Assembly: GCF_019703515.2 (NCBI RefSeq)
Contig: NC_059379.1
Coordinates: 22,371,880-22,435,879 of the forward strand
Source of the DNA: Myxocyprinus asiaticus
Taxonomy: Eukaryota; Chordata; Actinopteri; Cypriniformes; Catostomidae
DNA: 64,000 nucleotides
Reading direction: 5' to 3'
The number at the start of each line of letters is the position of its first letter. The first letter of the stretch is position 1. Below the pieces are notes generated by a model. That model ran no database searches. It saw only the letters and a list, made by a program, of their open reading frames with translations, and was not told the DNA's origin. Positions 1-12,913 of this stretch are shown piece by piece. The position numbers were made by a program, and so were the translations under genes.

Positions 1-404
1 AGTGCACACATGTCTGGAATGGTCATGAAATGTTGATTTAATTTTAAGTTTGGGTTAGGATGCAGCTGTTGCTTGGTGTCACACAGGAAGACTTGGCACT
101 GTTAATTAGCCTAGTGTTATTGCCACGGTTGATAGATACAGCTCAGATGCTCAAAAAGTTGAGTCAGCAATGGTACATTTTAATATTGCACACAACAAAA
201 GGCTTTGAAATTACTACTCTAACATCTAGGCAATCACTTATATACTCAAAAACAAATCCTCTGATTCATTTGATGATGAGTTTGTTTGCCACATTTTCGA
301 GTCTCTAAAAATCCACATTGCTATGGTGCAAACTACTCATCAATGCCAAATTACCAGCTGTTATATGAAGAAATGTTAAAAAAAACAGCACCACGTCTAC
401 TTAC

Positions 405-498
405 TACTTCGGTTGGTCTTGATCTTGGCCAGAAGTTTATGAGCTAAGGGAAGGTCTCCATTCTTCACAGCCAGAAGAAGGTCCTGCTCCTTGCCCAT
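405..498 (-). CDS. caskin2: caskin2-like, first coding exon (partial gene)
   Basis: Reading the minus strand from an ATG at 498-496 gives a 31-codon exon starting MGKEQDLLLAVKNGD and ending at a GTAAGT donor (404-399). Caskin proteins begin almost identically (MGREQDLILAVKNGD in my memory of human CASKIN2) and continue into ankyrin repeats, so this is the N-terminal exon of a scaffold with ankyrin, SH3 and SAM domains. The remaining exons must lie left of position 1. CASKIN2 sits on human 17q25 near MXRA7 and ST6GALNAC1/2, which also occur in this window and support the call. CASKIN1 is an alternative, since the two start alike. Confidence 0.72.
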
Positions 499-1648
499 GG
501 CTCTTGTCCAGCTTCCGAAGAAGTTACAACTTGGGCTCACAATGTCATGATCCTCTCTGTTCACAAAACCATGGATTTGGCTTTTGGTTGACTATATCAT
601 TCTCTCAAATTTAACTTAATCATTTATCATGTTAATCTTTCTATTCCTCTTTGACAGAACAGGGGAATTGTATAGACGTGGGGAAAAAACCTTGTGTTTA
701 AGGTTTTATTCTACATAAAGTAGATGTTTGAAGTTGAACAGTGAGTATGCACTGAGTGTAAGCCATCCTAAAAGCCAGAGACATCACAGAGGAAACCTAG
801 GGGATGAACAGATATGCTGTATTATCACTAAAACTCTATTGACTAACATTCTGCACTGTACATTTCCTAAGCTCTCCATACTAATAATACACTTTAAGGT
901 AAAAGTTGTCCATTAGAGAAAACCTTTGGCAAGTTAATGAAGAACATTGCACATATTTAGACATTTCTTGCTATATTTGCATCATTCTTAAATTCAAATA
1001 AGGGCGTCTTTACACAGCAAAGATAAGCCTGCTCTGTGCCTGCTCAAAAGTGTGTGTAAAGACGCAAAAGCCAGACTAAATGATGCATGCTCTGACACAC
1101 CTCAACCCCTATCAAAGGCAAATATTATGCTACTTTGGTTCTGTGTAAATGAAATGCAGCATCAGTGCACCCTTAAACTTTGTTGTTGTCATGATAGAGC
1201 ATATATTTCATATTTTCGTTTCATATTTAAAATAGTTATTTCATATTTTGATTAATTTCATATTTCCATACTCATAATTGTATCGTTTAAACATTAATCT
1301 CATAACATGATTTATGCATATTTAATTGCTGTGTAAATGCATTGGTACCTGCTCTTAAACAGTCAGTAAATACACCTAAACACAGTCTGCAGTGATAATA
1401 ATAATAATTATAATAATAAGTCCGACTTCGTTGTGATCAATGGGAAACCTTTTACTTCATAAGACAACCTAAGAGCGCTTCTGTAATCCAGATGAGTATA
1501 AGTGTGTTGTTCAAGACACCGTTGGACGTTAAAGTAACGTAAAACGGATAAAAGGTCGTTAAAAATAATCTTACAAATGCATGAAAACTTTCCTGTCCGG
1601 TTACCTGTCTGGATATTTTTTATACTAGGCGATTCACATACAACAAAT

Positions 1649-1651
<3 letters not shown>

Positions 1652-1680
<29 letters not shown>

Positions 1681-1681
1681 C
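1652..1681. repeat. (CAG)n microsatellite
   Basis: About ten CAG units in a row, just downstream (minus sense) of the putative donor at 1708. An alanine run appears in a minus-strand open frame across it, but it would lie in an intron if the donor is used. Confidence 0.9.
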
Positions 1682-1708
1682 GTCTAAGCAGTCGGAAAAG
1701 GTACTCAC

Positions 1709-2010
1709 CGATAAGAACATATATTCCATTAAATGTAAGTATTTCAAAAGTACAATCCTCTCTACAGTTTCTGTTCGTGGAAGCGCCAAAGCGCAATGCC
1801 ATACTTGTGAACGTGTTTGACACAAGTGAGCGTTGAGCGCTGCGTGAGCGCGCGCGCGCGTCTCTCGCGCGCATCCCCGTGTATTCTCTTCCTGAAAGGT
1901 GCGCTATGAATTTTTCTTCCAACAATATATCCAATAAAATCCTCATTATGTTCAGAGGTTTGCATTGCCATATATAATGTCCCAATTGCTTTTATATAAT
2001 TGCATTTTAT
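1709..2010 (-). other. possible 5' non-coding exon and CpG-rich promoter
   Basis: The only CG-dense stretch nearby (about 1826-1880, with alternating CG runs) lies next to a good minus-strand splice donor (GTGAGTACC, 1708-1700). This would suit the promoter and untranslated first exon of the caskin2-like gene to the left. No recognisable protein is encoded. A short minus frame here could equally be coding in an unknown gene. Confidence 0.35.
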
Positions 2011-2694
2011 CATTTACGCCCAATTGGTGTTAATCGTGACTAGCCTAAAAATATTTAACATGCATATGTTTTGATGATGAGTTAGGTAATTTTGTAAATC
2101 GCTATTCTTTAAACTTCTAAAGAATAACATCTCGAATACCATATGCGAAATCACTGCGCAAGGTTTCTAAAGGTGAGTGCGACATCTACTGGCCGAACGA
2201 TACAATGACCCCGAGAGTTACTGGCGTTCACTTCAAGCACACATCACATTTCAAAAAGACTGAATTCCAACACGCTCCTCTCAAGTTGGATGTCAGGTTG
2301 CAAGAAAACCACAGACCTGACCGACTGTGGTATTGTTAAAGTTCATTTATAATTAATTTCAAAATACAAAATACACAATAGAAAAAACAATGCAAAAAGT
2401 AAAAAAAATATATATATATATATATAATAAAAAAATTATGTCCCAGATTTGCAGCACATCACACATTTTCACATTGTGAAATAACGCACTGACTCAGACT
2501 CAACTAGTTTATTTTTCTAGTAATTTATTGGGTCTCTTCAAAGACGTCAAAGTTCTTTCAAGAAACCAAATACCCACCTAGATGTTCTCAAATACAACCA
2601 GATCAATTTGTCTTCATGAAATTAATTTGCACTTTATTTTTAAATGTACAAGAAGCTTGAAAAAATTAAACACTACAATTTTATTCATTTACAA

Positions 2695-2745
2695 TACACT
2701 GCCTTGCAAAAGTATTTAGACCCTGAACAAATGCTCACTGAATTA
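2695..2745 (-). repeat. Tc1-like terminal repeat fragment
   Basis: The stretch starts CACTGCCTTGCAAAAGTATT, matching (inverted) the right end of the Tc1 element at 18.2-19.8 kb. Only the end is present, with no transposase. Confidence 0.6.
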
Positions 2746-2768
2746 CAAGTGCTAATGTTACACTTACA

Positions 2769-3074
2769 ATGTCACATGTGTGCATAGCTAGAAGAGAAAA
2801 TGCTCCATTAGTGGGTCTGAGCAGCTACCATCTTTTAATCGTTTTGCCTTAAGAAACCTAAGGGTAAGACATACAGTAGGGAATTAAATAAATCAAATAA
2901 AAATTACTAAAAGGTCCTCAGTGACTGTTAGTGGTACTAAATCGAAGACCAGCTAATGTGTGCACATATGGTAACGTTAGCCTCTACCTGTTTCGCACAT
3001 ATTTGAGGAAATCTGGGTGGAGGATGTAGTAAGAACTTACAATAAAATGCCCAATGTAATAATTCCTTGGCCTT

Positions 3075-3078
<4 letters not shown>
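2769..3078 (-). pseudogene. relic of a third GalNAc alpha-2,6-sialyltransferase copy (two exons)
   Basis: Two minus-strand segments match exons 7 and 8 of the intact sialyltransferase gene at 6.2-10.2 kb. The first (about 2992-3078) still reads through as RPRNYYIGHF...ILHPDFLKYVRNR with a GT donor. The second (about 2769-2828) reads RPTNGAFSLLAMHTCDI followed by a GTAAGT donor, but it has an in-frame TAG upstream of RPTNG and lacks one residue. No other exons of this copy are visible between 1 and 3 kb or upstream to 6 kb, where a Tc1 element and simple repeats sit. It is a dead tandem copy. Confidence 0.75.
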
Positions 3079-3109
<31 letters not shown>

Positions 3110-3267
3110 CTGAATGCAAAAAGCTGAAGAAATCATGGAGTTTGTTACTTATAACCCATGAATATGCTTACACATATACTCTGTGAGTTGTAGAACAGTA
3201 CATATAAACAATGTAATACCCAGTTTATAGAATGTGTCTAGCATTTGGCCTGCTTCATGGACCTTTA

Positions 3268-3325
<58 letters not shown>
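3076..3325. repeat. poly-A tract and (TA)n microsatellite
   Basis: A run of about 29 A at 3077-3105 and about 24 TA units at 3278-3325. Open frames across them are composition artefacts. Confidence 0.9.
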
Positions 3326-3329
<4 letters not shown>

Positions 3330-3755
3330 CTAGCGGTTTTCACACAGCAGACAATCAAATATACAGGTTTACACTGAAGGCTGGAAGAAAGGTGTCAGGG
3401 TTGTGTGCGACAGAGTTGTGGTTTTTGCTCCTTGTTCCTTGTGTGTTGGACAGATGACCACATAACATTCAGGAAATGAAAAAAATTATATATATATTTA
3501 TTGGATTCAAATATCATTTTGAAAAGTACTGATTTTAATCTTAATTTCATGTGACATGGTTGAGTTGTTGAGCTTGATCATACCCATCATATTATGATGC
3601 ACTTCAAAATATGAATATAAGTTATATTTCTTACCTGTTTCCGCACCACTCTGTTGAAGGAAGCTGAATGATGATGTCACTTCTGGTTAATAATATCACA
3701 TAAGGGTAGAATCAAAATGTTTATGGACTGAAAGTGTTTGGTGTGACGGGATATA
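3326..3755. other. intergenic, no gene seen
   Basis: AT-rich unique-looking sequence between the TA repeat and a Tc1-like element. I see no exon, RNA gene or repeat I can name. Confidence 0.5.
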
Positions 3756-5393
3756 CAGGTGCATCTCAATAAATTAGAATGTCGTGGAAAAGTTCATTTA
3801 TTTCAGTAATTCAACTCAAATTGTGAAACTCGTGTCATTAAATAAATTCAATGCACACAGACATGAAGTAGTTTAAGTCTTTGGTTCTGTTTACATTGTG
3901 CTGATTTTGGCTCAAGCATGTTAACAGAAACTCACCAATTGACTATCTCAAAAAGTGTAGAATACATCATAAGACGCAATAAACAACACATTTTTAGTGA
4001 ACTGTTGGCCTTCTGGAAAGTATGTTCATTTATTGTGATATGTACTCAATACTTGGTAGGGGCTCCTTTGCTTTAATTACTGCCTCAATTTGGCGTGGAC
4101 ATGGAGGCTGATCGGTTTGTGGCACTGCTGAGGTGGTATGGACAGCCCAGACGTTTCTTTGACATGTGGCCTTCAGCTCATCTGCATTTTCTGGTCTCTT
4201 GTTTAGCTCATTTTCCTCTTGACAATACCCCATAGATATCATCTATGAGGTTCAAGTCTGGTGAGTCTGCTGGCCAGTCAAGCACACCAACACCATGGTC
4301 ATTTAACCAACTTTTGGTGCTGTTGGCCAGTGTGGGCAGGTGCCTAAATCCTGCTGGACAAATGAAAGCAGAGTCTTTAAATAGCTGGTCAGCAGAAGGA
4401 AGCACGAAGTGCTCCAAAATTACTTGAGCAAACGGGTGCAGTGACTTTGGTTTTCAAAAGCACAATGGACCAACACCAGCAGATGACATTGCACCCCAAA
4501 TCATCACAGACTGTGGAAACTTCACACTGGACTGTCAAGCAACTTGGGCTATGCAGCTGCTCCACCCTTGCTCCAGACTCTAGGTCCATTGTGTTTCCAA
4601 ATGAAATACCAAAATCACTGCACTCATCTGACCAAGTAGGACTTAGGACCACTGGGCAACAGTCCAGTTCTTCTTCTGCTTAGACCAGCTTGTTAAGACG
4701 CCTCTGATGTTCGTCTGTGGTTCAGGAGTGGCTTAACACGAGCACATACTGACAACTGTAGCCAAAAGTTCGTTGACACGTCTATGTGTGGTGGCTCTTG
4801 ATGCCTTGACCTCAGCCTCAGTCCATTCCTTGTGAAGTTCACCCAAATTCTTGAATCCGATTTTGCTTGACAATCCTCATAAGGCTGCGGTTCTCTCGAG
4901 TTGGTTGTGCATCTTAGTCTTCCACACATTTGCCTTCCACTCAACTTTCTGTTAACATGCTTGGATACAGCAACTCTGTGAACAGCCATGCTTCTTTGGC
5001 AATGCGATGTTTGTGACTCACCCTCCTTGTGAAGAGTGTCAATTGAGGTTGTCTTCTGGACAACTGTCAGATCAGCAGTCTCTCCCCAGTGATTGTGTAG
5101 CCTAGTGACACCAAACTGAGCAGACCATTTCTAGAAGGCTCAAGAAACCTTTGCAGGTGTTTTGAGGTGATTAGCTGATTGGCATGTCACCATATTCTAA
5201 TTTTTTGAGATAGTGAATTGGTGGGTTTTTGTTAAATGTGAGCCAAAATCATCACAATTAAAAGAACCAAAGACTTAAACTACTTCAGTCTGTGTGCATT
5301 GAATTTATTTAATACACGAGTTTCACAATTTGAGTTGAATTACTGAAATAAATGAACTTTTCCACGACATTCTAATTTATTGAGATGCACCTG
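3756..5393 (-). mobile_element. Tc1-like transposon, full length but decayed
   Basis: The element starts CAGGTGCATCTCAATAAATT and ends with its inverted complement, flanked by TA on both sides, giving about 1638 bp. The terminal inverted repeats are about 100 bp or longer. The transposase lies on the minus strand (about 5050 down to 4030). It keeps recognisable Tc1 pieces such as DWPADSPDLN, from the SPDLNP block near the last catalytic acid, but it is split over several frames, so it is non-autonomous. It lies between the sialyltransferase relic and the intact gene. Confidence 0.9.
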
Positions 5394-6173
5394 TATATAT
5401 ATATATATAAGCAAGCATTTTTTTTTACAATATATTTTTCAGCAAAGGAACACAAGTAAATGTTTACAATAATGACAACATTTTTAGACAGTGTGCACAT
5501 TCTTTTGTTTAGAAAACAACATAAAAAATTCTAGGTACAAATTCAGTGAAGTGCCAGTAGAAGATTCAGTAGAAAGATATTCTTTTATGATAAAGATTAT
5601 TTTAATGCAATAATTATTTTAATTAATTATAATGGATATCAACATCTTGTAAAAACCTTTCAACATTTCATTTAAGTGAACCACCACTTTTAAAATTTAG
5701 GAGGCCTGAAATTTTACAGAATCTCTGGAATGACCCAAGTACTATTGCACATAGTGTCTGAAAAAACTTCATGATTTAGGCTACTGTTTACTAAGGACAA
5801 CATATAGCAAAGTTCAGAACATTTAGACTTAATCCCCCTTAATTAATTCATTCACAACAAATATGTTCATATAATATAGGCTTATCATGTTTTAACCTAA
5901 AATATGTATTAAATATATTACAATTAGCATAAATACAAGTACAACTGACACAAAATTAATTTCCCATTACACACAAAAAACCCCCACAAGAGATCATTAA
6001 TAGTACTACAACCTGCTTTCACATGCAGCATGACTTTTTGCTTCTGCCCATGGTTTTGAATAGGAAATTTCACCATCAAAACATTTACCTTGACACAACA
6101 TGGCTTTGAAAATATATTTTTAAAAGGTAAAGACAAAAGCTTAATATGCAAACACACAGAATAGAGGAAGTCC
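5394..6173. other. 3' flank of the sialyltransferase gene
   Basis: A short TA repeat, then AT-rich sequence that probably includes the 3' untranslated region of the minus-strand gene ending at 6174. No other gene is visible. Confidence 0.4.
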
Positions 6174-8310
6174 TCATGTCTTTGTTGTGTTTAAGTTCTC
6201 TTGTCTTTGGTAGAGACTAATGATTCCAGTGTTATGTAGTTTGTTCCACATCTTTATCTCCAGACCGTAGTCATGATTAGTATAGAAAATTACATTTGTT
6301 TTTTTGAACCTTTCAAAGTAATAGTTGGAGTACTTATGGTGGTCTTTTGTGATGTACCCATAAGCATCCACCTGATTTTGGGCATAAAAGAAAGAGCATT
6401 TTTAAGTAATAGGCTAATAAATTAAATGTATGGAGCAATTATTTAGAGATATGTGAAGGAATGGTAACAGGAATCCCCTGGTTATTGATTGGAGATGTTG
6501 CAGAGCTACAAACAGCCTGATATTTAAAAACAAGCTGCACTAATACACACCAATACAGTAATGCTAACAAGGTATGCTGTATAGACTATGTGGTGCACAT
6601 ACAGTTATTAAGTTCACAGCTGTCACATCTCAAATGCACCAAAATAACTTTATGTTGTGTGATTGACTTTACCATTGTAAAATAATAAATTGTACTTACA
6701 ATATCACATGTGTGAATAGCCAAAAACAAAGCAAATGCTCCATTGGTTGGTCTGTACATTGCCCAGGTGTTGTCCTGCAGCTGGTTGGATGCCATGAATC
6801 TGGTTTTAAAAACAAAATATTAAAAATATTAAAATATAATCTGCAGTCATGCAAAAGAGAGAGGTAACACTGATATGTTCCAAAAGGGGGGATACCTAGT
6901 TTTGGTTTATTTAAACAAAACTACTAAACATCAGTACTAAGTTTTTGTCTTTCAAGAGGTTACCTGTTGCGAATGTATCGAAGAAAATCTGGATGAAGAA
7001 CATAGAATATACTTTCATTAAAATGCCCATTGAAGAATTTCAGTGGCCTAGTGAAGAAAGGGTAAACACATAATTTAGCAAAATTAGTCTTAATGGGGGC
7101 ATAAACAATATTTTCATAGATTTTTACCAAGATTTTTGTCTGGTTGGAGTATTGGTGCAGTGGTAGTACACATGCTTTTGACATGTAACAGCTGCAGTGC
7201 TTCTGTTGGGTTGCAGATCTAAGTCTGAATTATATTTTGTTAGTATATCTTGTTGAGGTGAAGCCAAGTTTTGCTGTCTTGCTGACCTTCAAGGATGCAT
7301 GCTCTTAATATAAATACTGTTGCATTCACCCATTAGTGAGTAAGAAGATCTGTGTTATGGTGGGTGCTCTTCTTATTATTTTAAAATGCCATGAAGATAC
7401 TGTATAACATCTGGACTCTTTTGGTGACTATCATGGTTCAATCTTTCATTGTTCAATCTTTTGGATTAGGCAGTGGTTTGTCGCTTTGGTGTAATATTGT
7501 TCACAATGTCAGCAGGACAACTTAATAGAAGAGCTACACATGCTCCTGTCTTCCTGTCCTGAAGATGGCTGTCCGCTGATTTTCTTTGGTGACTTGAACA
7601 TCCATCTGGATATACTTCCAAGTTGCTGACTTTCTAGCTCTGGCAAAAAGCTACAATATCAATGAGGAACTTTTTTGTTTGAACTCTTTGTTGCTTTCTG
7701 TATAAATGTTGTGATTGCACATGCTGACTGAAAGAAATAGAGCTTGATACTGTACCTCACACCCTTAAAGGACCCTGTGGCTTCTTTTCCCTGTAGTAGA
7801 CCTTGGAGCCACTGGAAGTCTCTCAGGCCTTCAGGGATCATGACATATTTGATGCCCTGTTGAAGAACACCAGATAGTCAATTAGAAAATCACTTATGTC
7901 AGCAAAATTCTTTAATGTAATTTCCCCAAGTGTCTGTTCAAAGGAATACATTTCACAACAATATTGTCATCACATAATCACCCTCATGTTGTTCCCAAAC
8001 CAAGTAACTTTCTTTCATCCATGGAACACAAAATGAGATTTTCCATATGACAAGCATGAATGGGAACTATTCTCATTCACCATAGCACTATAAAGGCTTC
8101 ACAGTTGTCCATACAACTTGTTCACTATATAGTACTGTAAGTCTTCAGACATGAAATGGTAGCTTTGTATAAGGAAAAAAGCAGACATTTATGTCATTAT
8201 TTGCTATAAATCTTCCCTCCACTGTAGCTCTAAAATATTGTCTACCTTCATTGTATGTAAAAAGAGCAATGTCAACATTTTGCTAAATATCTCCTTTTGT
8301 GTTCCTTACG

Positions 8311-8348
<38 letters not shown>

Positions 8349-10190
8349 TAAATAAATAATAAAAAAAATATGTGCATGGACTGTCATTATCATTTTTTGG
8401 GTGAACTATTCTTTTAAAAATTACTGACCTTATCTTGTGGAATCCTGTCATAGCCATATTGTCTAAATCTTTGAAGGCTGGCATATAAGGAATAAGCAGT
8501 ATGCACATAGACAGAGGTTTTACTACCAACATCCTTCTCAAATCCTTTTGTAAGTGCCCCATTCACTCTATTTAGGAATAAACAACATCATTGGAAAAAC
8601 TGTCATGATTTCAGAATGAATGTCCATTTTAATCACATCATAAGCATTAACTTTGCTCTACCTTGATTACCTGTTTACCTCATGTTTTTAAATTCATTGT
8701 AGAAAGTTTATTCTTATTCTTTTAAGAAACTGAGGCTCTTGAATAAGCATAGATGCAAATTTTATTCACAAAAACAAGCTATGAATTAGAAAGTCTTGCT
8801 CACCGAAAGACATAATCATGGGAGTCAATCTCCTTGCCCATCTTTGAGTTATTGAGAATGCCACCACAACCCACAACAGCACAGCGGATACAGCCATCCT
8901 TTGCACTTCCAGGAACCGTCAGCAATATTGAAGACTTAGGCTTTGGTATCAAATCCACTACTACTTTTATCTCTTTCAAGGAGGAAAAAGATACATGCAT
9001 TTAAAAGAATGGAATGTGCATGAGTGCCCAGTCATTTTGGCCACTTTGAAGAGCATATAACTTGTTATTTATTTATTTTTATTTTTTTATCACAATAAAA
9101 CATCTGTACATATTATGAACAAGATTTTTTTGTGTGTGATCATTATCAAGACAGAATATGTTTATCTTTGGCCACCAACAATAAGTAAAAGCAATATTTA
9201 CCTACTGCAAACATATTCTCTCAAACATTTCTCAGACATATTCAGGATGTGCAGGAGATTTCACTTGCCTGAAGAATGTTGCATAGAAAATGAGCTAGAA
9301 ATATTGTGCTATTTGCCTTACGTGTTTACCATTGTAATTGTACTCCATGAAGCCAAAAGGATTGTTGAAGTGTGCCAGACGATTCCATTCTGTTATGCTA
9401 AGTTGACCTCTGTACAGCCATAGTTGAATGTTGGGAAGGACAACTTCCCGGAACTTGGGATCCTTAGTGTTGTGTAGGGACTTTGGACAGGTCTGTGGAA
9501 CAGTGATCTTTCTTAGATCAAAACTAACAACTGCACTGTGATTTTAGAATTAAAAAAACAAAAACAAAAAAAATAATTAAATAAAAAACTACTTACTGTT
9601 ATTCTTGTTTGATGGTCTTGCAAATACACATCCTCAAATTCCCACTCAGGAAGTTTCATAAAATTTTTCTTATATAGAACTGGAATAGGGGTTATACTGG
9701 CTTCAAGCTCAGTGGAGTAAGAGGGGTTTTCTTCTTTGGAGAGACTTGTAGTTCTAAATGATGATAAATCCAACGCAGAAGTGATGATAGTTTTATTAAT
9801 TAGTGTATGACCATCAATGTGCTTGTGAGTTGCTTCCCAAAGAATTCCAGAACTCACCACTATTCCTTTGATTCTTTCAAAGGAAAGAAAAATAGCAAAA
9901 AGTAAAAAAGAAACAGAAAAAAAGCTTTTTTTCTGTGTAATCCACAAAGTTCAAGTATTAAATTAAATTAAAATTAAATAAAAAATGACAGTACTGATAC
10001 CTGTAAATACAAGTGATTAGAATATCAAAACATGATGTCCACAAAAGCAAGTCTTCATGCATTCTCTGCTATTTCTGAGTATTCTTTAAACTTACCCAGT
10101 CCACTTTTCATGGAGATTAATCCAGAGTACAACATAGAGCAGCATGCAACAAGTAAAAACGAGACCAACAAGACCCAAAGCTTTCTGCAT
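6174..10190 (-). CDS. GalNAc alpha-2,6-sialyltransferase (ST6GALNAC1/2-like), nine coding exons, intact
   Basis: Spliced minus-strand exons: 10190-10096, 9873-9597, 9492-9330, 8972-8804, 8567-8429, 7856-7756, 7047-6964, 6799-6700, 6371-6174. Borders are GT-AG, phases agree, and the total is 441 residues. Residues 1-31 hold a short cytosolic tail and signal anchor ([18 protein letters not shown]), as in type II Golgi enzymes. The L sialylmotif starts at [13 protein letters not shown] (about 206-253). The S motif is [21 protein letters not shown] (about 362-382), and the VS motif is [10 protein letters not shown] (about 387-396). GT29 enzymes of this group transfer sialic acid from CMP-Neu5Ac to C6 of the GalNAc of Tn/T mucin-type O-glycans. 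ST6GALNAC1 and 2 cannot be told apart here. It is the only intact member of a local tandem cluster. Confidence 0.88.
7938..8417. mobile_element. palindromic MITE in sialyltransferase intron 5
   Basis: The left end (near AAAGGAATA...ATAATCACCCTCATGTTG) and the right end (TTTTTTGGGTGAACTATTCTTTTAA) are inverted copies of the family seen intact at 57.1, 61.8, 45.0 and 54.9 kb. A (CG)/(CA) microsatellite at 8310-8346 lies inside. A related element sits in the same intron of the broken tandem copy. Confidence 0.75.
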
Positions 10191-10459
10191 ATTTCACGAC
10201 AAATTTTCACATCTTGTGATCTTGCATTATGTGAAAGACTGTTTTACAATAGTATTCTCGAGTTGTAATCTGCCAATACGAATTCACTGAGTCATCAAAC
10301 CATATGTTTATTTCTGGATTAGAGGACACTGGGACTAGCAGTAAACATTTTCTAGGGTGGGGTTATTGTTGAAGTCAGTCTCAGTTACATACATCGAAGT
10401 CTTCATTTGTGTTCATATGAACAATATTGTCTCTTTATGTAATAAATATTATTGTTAAA

Positions 10460-10463
<4 letters not shown>

Positions 10464-10519
<56 letters not shown>

Positions 10520-10524
10520 CACAC
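10464..10524. repeat. (AT)n microsatellite
   Basis: About 24 AT units followed by a few CA units, next to the inverted-repeat element that starts near 10525. Confidence 0.9.
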
Positions 10525-11037
10525 ACACTACCAGTCAACACACTTTTTTTTTTTTTCACATTTTAGAATAATAGTAAAGTCATCAAAACTATGGAATAAC
10601 AGAAATGGAACTATGAGAATTATGTTGTGACTAAACAAAATCCAAAATAAATCAAAACTGTGTTATATTTTAGCATCTTCAAAGTAGTCACCCTTTGCCT
10701 AGAATTTGCAGACATGTACTCTTGACATTTTCTCAACCAACTTCTTGAGGTATCTTTTGCTTTTTAAACAGCATTGAAGGAGTTCCCATCTATGTTGGGC
10801 ACTTATTGGCTGCTTTTCTTTATTATTTGGTCCAAGTCATCAATTTCAAAAACTTTTTTATTTTTTTTTATTAAATTTTAGTTTTATAATGAAATAAATT
10901 AATATGGTGGCACAATTATATTTTTGTCTACAAAACTAATTTCAAACATTTAAGCATACGCCTTCAGATCAAAAGATTTTTAAGATCATGAGAAACATTT
11001 CAGTCAAGTGTTTCAAAACTTTTGACCGGTAGTGTAT
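10525..11037. mobile_element. non-autonomous Tc1/mariner-type element
   Basis: The left end reads ACACTACCAGTCAACACACTTT and the right end TTTTGACCGGTAGTGTA. These are imperfect terminal inverted repeats flanking about 500 bp with no transposase. The internal text (TTCAAAGTAGTCACCCTTTGC) resembles the transposase end of fish Tc1 copies, so it looks like an internal-deletion derivative. Confidence 0.65.
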
Positions 11038-11245
11038 GTGTATTTATTTTGTGAAAATCTGGACAAAACAAAAAACAAAAAATGTGAAAAATTCTTTGTT
11101 TTTAAAAAAGGACTTAAATTGTAATATTTACAGAATTTTTCAAACAAATATGACACAAAATGTTATGGATGAATACATAATAAAAACATAATAGCCTACA
11201 AGACTTAAACATAGCCCAAAAAGACTTAATTCTAATCTGATTCCA

Positions 11246-11249
<4 letters not shown>

Positions 11250-11281
<32 letters not shown>
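11250..11281. repeat. (TTA)n microsatellite
   Basis: About ten ATT units at this position. Confidence 0.85.
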
Positions 11282-11282
<1 letters not shown>

Positions 11283-11329
11283 ACGATTACTTTTGTTATT
11301 CCAGAAAGATTAACAAAACCACCAAACAT

Positions 11330-11600
11330 GAAACATAAAACACAATGGGGTTCAAAAGTCTGATTTTTGAAAATGCTTCTATTTTGCATTCTTCTAATTA
11401 AATTTTTTTTTTTTTTTAAATAAATAAAAAAATAAAAAAAATATTACAAATTATATCAGCATAACAATTTGAGTGAAAAGTAGAATTAAACACATTACAG
11501 AGATCAGAATTCCCAATTATTTGGAATGTGTCCCTTTCATTTCATGATGCACTTGAGCTGGCATGGACTCCACAAGTTTGTGAGCATGCACAACAGACAT
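11330..11600. repeat. uncharacterised interspersed repeat, copy 1
   Basis: Shares word order with 14883-15390: GGGGTTCAAAAGTCT, an A/T-rich middle, then a GAATTCCCAATT-like block and a ...GAGCTGG...TGGA... block. Both copies are in plus orientation. No coding content was seen. In the second location the repeat occupies the place of a lost sialyltransferase exon. Confidence 0.5.
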
Positions 11601-11689
11601 CAAATTTTAAACACAAGTTCAATCTAAGGGTTTTCCATCAAGTTTGTTATTACATATTCCTGTGGTGCCCAAAGAACCATCACAATGAC

Positions 11690-11865
11690 AAAAGACTTGT
11701 TAAACCTCCTATGTTTTGTGCATGGCACATGTGCATGGCACTAGCAACACCAAGGTCATGTTTTCGTTTCCCAGGAAATTCATGTACTGATCAATTTAAT
11801 ACTTTGAATGCTCTGTGAGTGGCTTTGGATAAAAGCATCTGCCTAGTGTATAAATGTTAAAGTAA
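11690..11865 (+). mobile_element. tRNA-derived SINE, degenerate
   Basis: A B-box-like GTTTTCGTTTCCCAGG follows GCACTAGCAACACCAAGGTC, then a tail with GGCTTTGGATAAAAGCATCTG. That tail is the LINE2-type 3' end shared by many fish SINEs. The A-box half is poorly preserved. Confidence 0.7.
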
Positions 11866-12857
11866 AATGGCAACTTATGTTACATGTCCTGCTGTCCTCT
11901 TTAGAACTAAGCCCTAAATCACACTCCTCTACTGTTCCTCTCTTCTTTTTTCTCAGGTATGATGGTGCTTCTCAATACACTATATTTCTGGAATCCACAG
12001 AATGTTTGTTGGATTGGCCATGGGCCTATACAGAATAGAGGAAGTCCTCGTGTCTTTGTTGTGTTTAAGTTCTCTTGTCTTTGGTAGAGTCTGTTGATTC
12101 CAGAGTCATGCAGTTTCCTCCACGTCTTTATCTCCAGGCTATAGTTGTGGTTAAAATAGAAAATTACTTTAGTTTTTTTTAAACTTATCAAAGTAATAGT
12201 TGGAGTACTTATGGTGATCTTCTGTAATGTAACCATAGGCATCCACCTGATGTTTGACAGAAAAAGAGTAATTTAAAGTAATATTCTTTGAATATGATTA
12301 ATAAATGAAATGTTCAATACAATTATGAAGAGACATCAGACATGTGAAGGGATGAAAATAGGAATCCACTACAGTAAATGTGGTTATTACTTTGAGATGG
12401 CATTGTAAAGCTACAAACAGGCTTACAATTATGAACAGGCTGAACTAACAGAAGAAATAATACATTTACTTACAATATCACATGTGTGAAGAGCCAAGAA
12501 CAAAGCAAATGCTCCATTAGTTGGTCTGTACATTGCCCAGGCGTTGCCCTGCATTTGTTTGGATGGCATGAACCTGTTTTGAAAAAAGGGTGTTATTCAG
12601 AAGAGGCAGATCACACTTAACCTTTTCATGAGTAAGGTCTAAATTCCCCTGCAGTGCCACCTTGAGTGAGTTATTTTTGCATGTGGCATGTGCCGGTAGA
12701 GGTGGGCAGAGTGTAGAGGAGTATTTTTTTGTATTATTATTATTTTAATTTTTGAACTCTTGTCATAAAAATGTATATTTATTTCATTTTTATAGATGTA
12801 AAAAACAAATGAACTAATAATATCACCAGTCCAGTTTGCCTATATGCACTGTTGACA

Positions 12858-12858
12858 T

Positions 12859-12913
<55 letters not shown>

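Noticed and set aside
1620..1985. Minus-strand open frame with a poly-alanine run
   Set aside because: The run comes from the CAG microsatellite, lies beyond a good splice donor, and the rest resembles no protein I know.
8310..8346. Regulatory Z-DNA element
   Set aside because: CG/CA alternation could form Z-DNA, but it is a simple repeat within a MITE and nothing ties it to function.
9115..9423. Plus-strand open frame of 102 codons
   Set aside because: It is the antisense shadow of sialyltransferase exon 3 plus intron sequence.
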